From positions 3,348,001-3,412,000 of the forward strand of contig CM033113.1 in the NCBI GenBank assembly GCA_019321725.1: a stretch of DNA of 64,000 nt, given 5' to 3'. Origin of the DNA: Paulownia fortunei (taxonomy: Eukaryota; Streptophyta; Magnoliopsida; Lamiales; Paulowniaceae). Within the stretch, counting starts at the first letter, position 1. Each line of letters starts with the position of its first letter. Of the stretch, positions 62,901 to 64,000 are shown piece after piece. The translations under genes and the position numbers were made by a program. Below the pieces are notes generated by a model, which did not search any database, had not been told where the DNA came from, and saw nothing but the letters and a program-made list of their open reading frames with translations.

Positions 62901-63322
62901 CGCCTTATTGAGCGGTGGCATGACACTCACCAACATTTTAAGAAAAAAGATCCGAAGCGCTTATATTTCCTTTCGCTCGAGTTTCTCATGGGTACTGGCT
63001 GATTGTGTAGATTTTTGGGAATTCTATGTCGCCTTTTTGTGTCCAGTTTTCTTTGGGTTATGTTTAAAGAATCTTAAGACTCTGCTAATTTAGCAGTGTC
63101 CTTGTCTAGAGAATTATGTTGCTTGCTAAGTCTGGCCTTTATTGATTTTTACTTGCCTCTATTCATATTATGTATTTGTTCACTTGCTTGATTAGAAAGA
63201 GACATGATATTTCTCCTTCAGGTCGCTCATTGTCTAACAGTGTCATAAACCTCGGTGTTCGAGACGAGTATGCTGATGCTTTAAGCCAGCTTGGATTTGA
63301 ATTTGAAGTTTTAGCGGAGCAG
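59947..63322 (+). CDS. Alpha-glucan phosphorylase with N-terminal ACT-like domain (5' part, cut by window edge)
   Basis: Glucan phosphorylases (GT35) release glucose-1-phosphate from starch-like glucans using pyridoxal phosphate. Three exons are visible: up to 60669, 62877-62991, 63222-63322; later exons lie beyond 64000. Exon 1 encodes a Ser/Arg-rich leader (plastid-like), then an ACT-like domain at about 60208-60432 ([37 protein letters not shown]), and a linker with [15 protein letters not shown]. Exons 2-3 give phosphorylase N-terminal motifs [34 protein letters not shown] and [13 protein letters not shown]. The catalytic region and PLP lysine are not in the window. Exon 1's frame opens after a TGA at 59920 but has no ATG before the ACT region. 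The ATG at 59972 is one frame off, so either one base is missing or a small upstream intron exists (for example ATG 59770, intron 59863-59946). The coordinates given are the open frame, not a proven start. Confidence 0.85.
62271..62549. repeat. 31-bp perfect direct repeat in phosphorylase intron 1
   Basis: A sequence beginning TTTTTAACTTTCTGAAATAA and ending TTGAATATA occurs at 62271-62301 and again at 62519-62549 without mismatch, 248 bases apart. Confidence 0.9.
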
Positions 63323-64000
63323 GTTAGCAATTTTTTTCAGATCTCTCTTCCCTGTGTACCACGCTCCAGATATATGTTAGTGAGTAGATGTTGCCCTTTA
63401 CTACATATAATGGAGCAGAAAAATGCCAGAATGGTATTAGGTGTCTTTCTAGTTTGCTGTTTTTGCATGGATTTAGGATTGAATTGAAAGTTAACTTTTA
63501 GATATGATAATGTTGAAGAAAGAATTACAAATTTCTATATATTTTAAGACTTTTCCACACTGAAATGTGAATTTCATTAGCCTTACTCCAAATATGCTAA
63601 TCCTATTGAACACTGTCTGGTTTAAAGTCTCAATAAACCAATAGTCAAATTATTGTTGCAATAAAATGGCCATGAAGCATGTTTTGCATTTCATTTTGTT
63701 ATTCAAAAGCAACAGAAGAAAAGGGGCCTATAGTGAGGTGGACTTTGCTGGTTGAGGCAGCAAATACCTGGACCAGCTTGACTTGGGGGTTGATGTGAGG
63801 TCTGCTCAAGTATGAAGAGTTTCACTGTATTGGTTGAATATTTTTAATGCCAACTGTTTGTTTACAGCTCTATTCTCCTTATTTGGCCTGCCTCTTTTCA
63901 TGGTCCTTGATTCTGGAAATAATAGCATTCACATCTAAGCATTGCACTTACAAAATAAATTTTAATGGCATATAGAATAATTGAAATTGGCATGGAGATC
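63323..64000. other. Start of phosphorylase intron 3, to window edge
   Basis: After the exon 3 donor (CAG|GTTAGC) no exon encoding the next expected phosphorylase segment (an Ala/Gly-rich LGNGGL-type motif) is seen, so the intron appears to run past the edge. Confidence 0.6.

Overview
This is plant nuclear DNA, most likely from a eudicot. The genes carry short introns with GT..AG borders, they belong to plant-only families (NAC, LRR receptor kinase, DMP, PPR, chloroplast triose-phosphate translocator, RLT homeobox-DDT), and they sit in AT-rich non-coding DNA full of microsatellites and small repeat elements. No bacterial or viral genes were seen. Exon borders below were worked out by hand from splice consensus, reading-frame continuity and remembered family lengths; no alignment was run.

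Layout. 1.3-4.1 kb (minus): a NAC transcription factor of the SND2/SND3 (secondary-wall) clade. 9.2-10.4 kb (minus): a small membrane-anchored receptor-like protein whose kinase domain lacks the catalytic Asp. 11.8-13.1 kb: a diverged direct repeat with a primer-binding-site-like motif, read as an old TRIM-type retroelement. 16.0-19.6 kb (minus): a HAESA/HSL1-type LRR receptor kinase carrying a one-base frameshift in a homopolymer. 19.6-32.9 kb: about 13 kb without a convincing gene. 33.0-33.6 kb (plus): a DMP (DUF679) membrane protein. 34.3-35.8 kb (minus): an intronless P-class PPR protein. 38.0-41.5 kb (plus): the triose-phosphate/phosphate translocator in 12 exons. 43.8-53.9 kb (plus): an RLT-type homeobox-DDT chromatin protein in 19 coding exons. 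54.8-57.1 kb (minus): a class B (type II) DnaJ co-chaperone with a heat-shock element upstream. 59.9 kb to beyond the right edge (plus): an alpha-glucan phosphorylase whose first exon encodes an ACT-like domain; only its 5' part is in the window.

The genes are unrelated neighbours, as usual in a plant chromosome, and form no pathway cluster. There is a loose carbon theme: the translocator exports photosynthate from the chloroplast and the phosphorylase acts on glucan. The most unusual items are the ACT-phosphorylase fusion with its unresolved start, the frameshifted receptor kinase, the degenerate kinase and the TRIM-like element. No clearly new multi-gene system was found.
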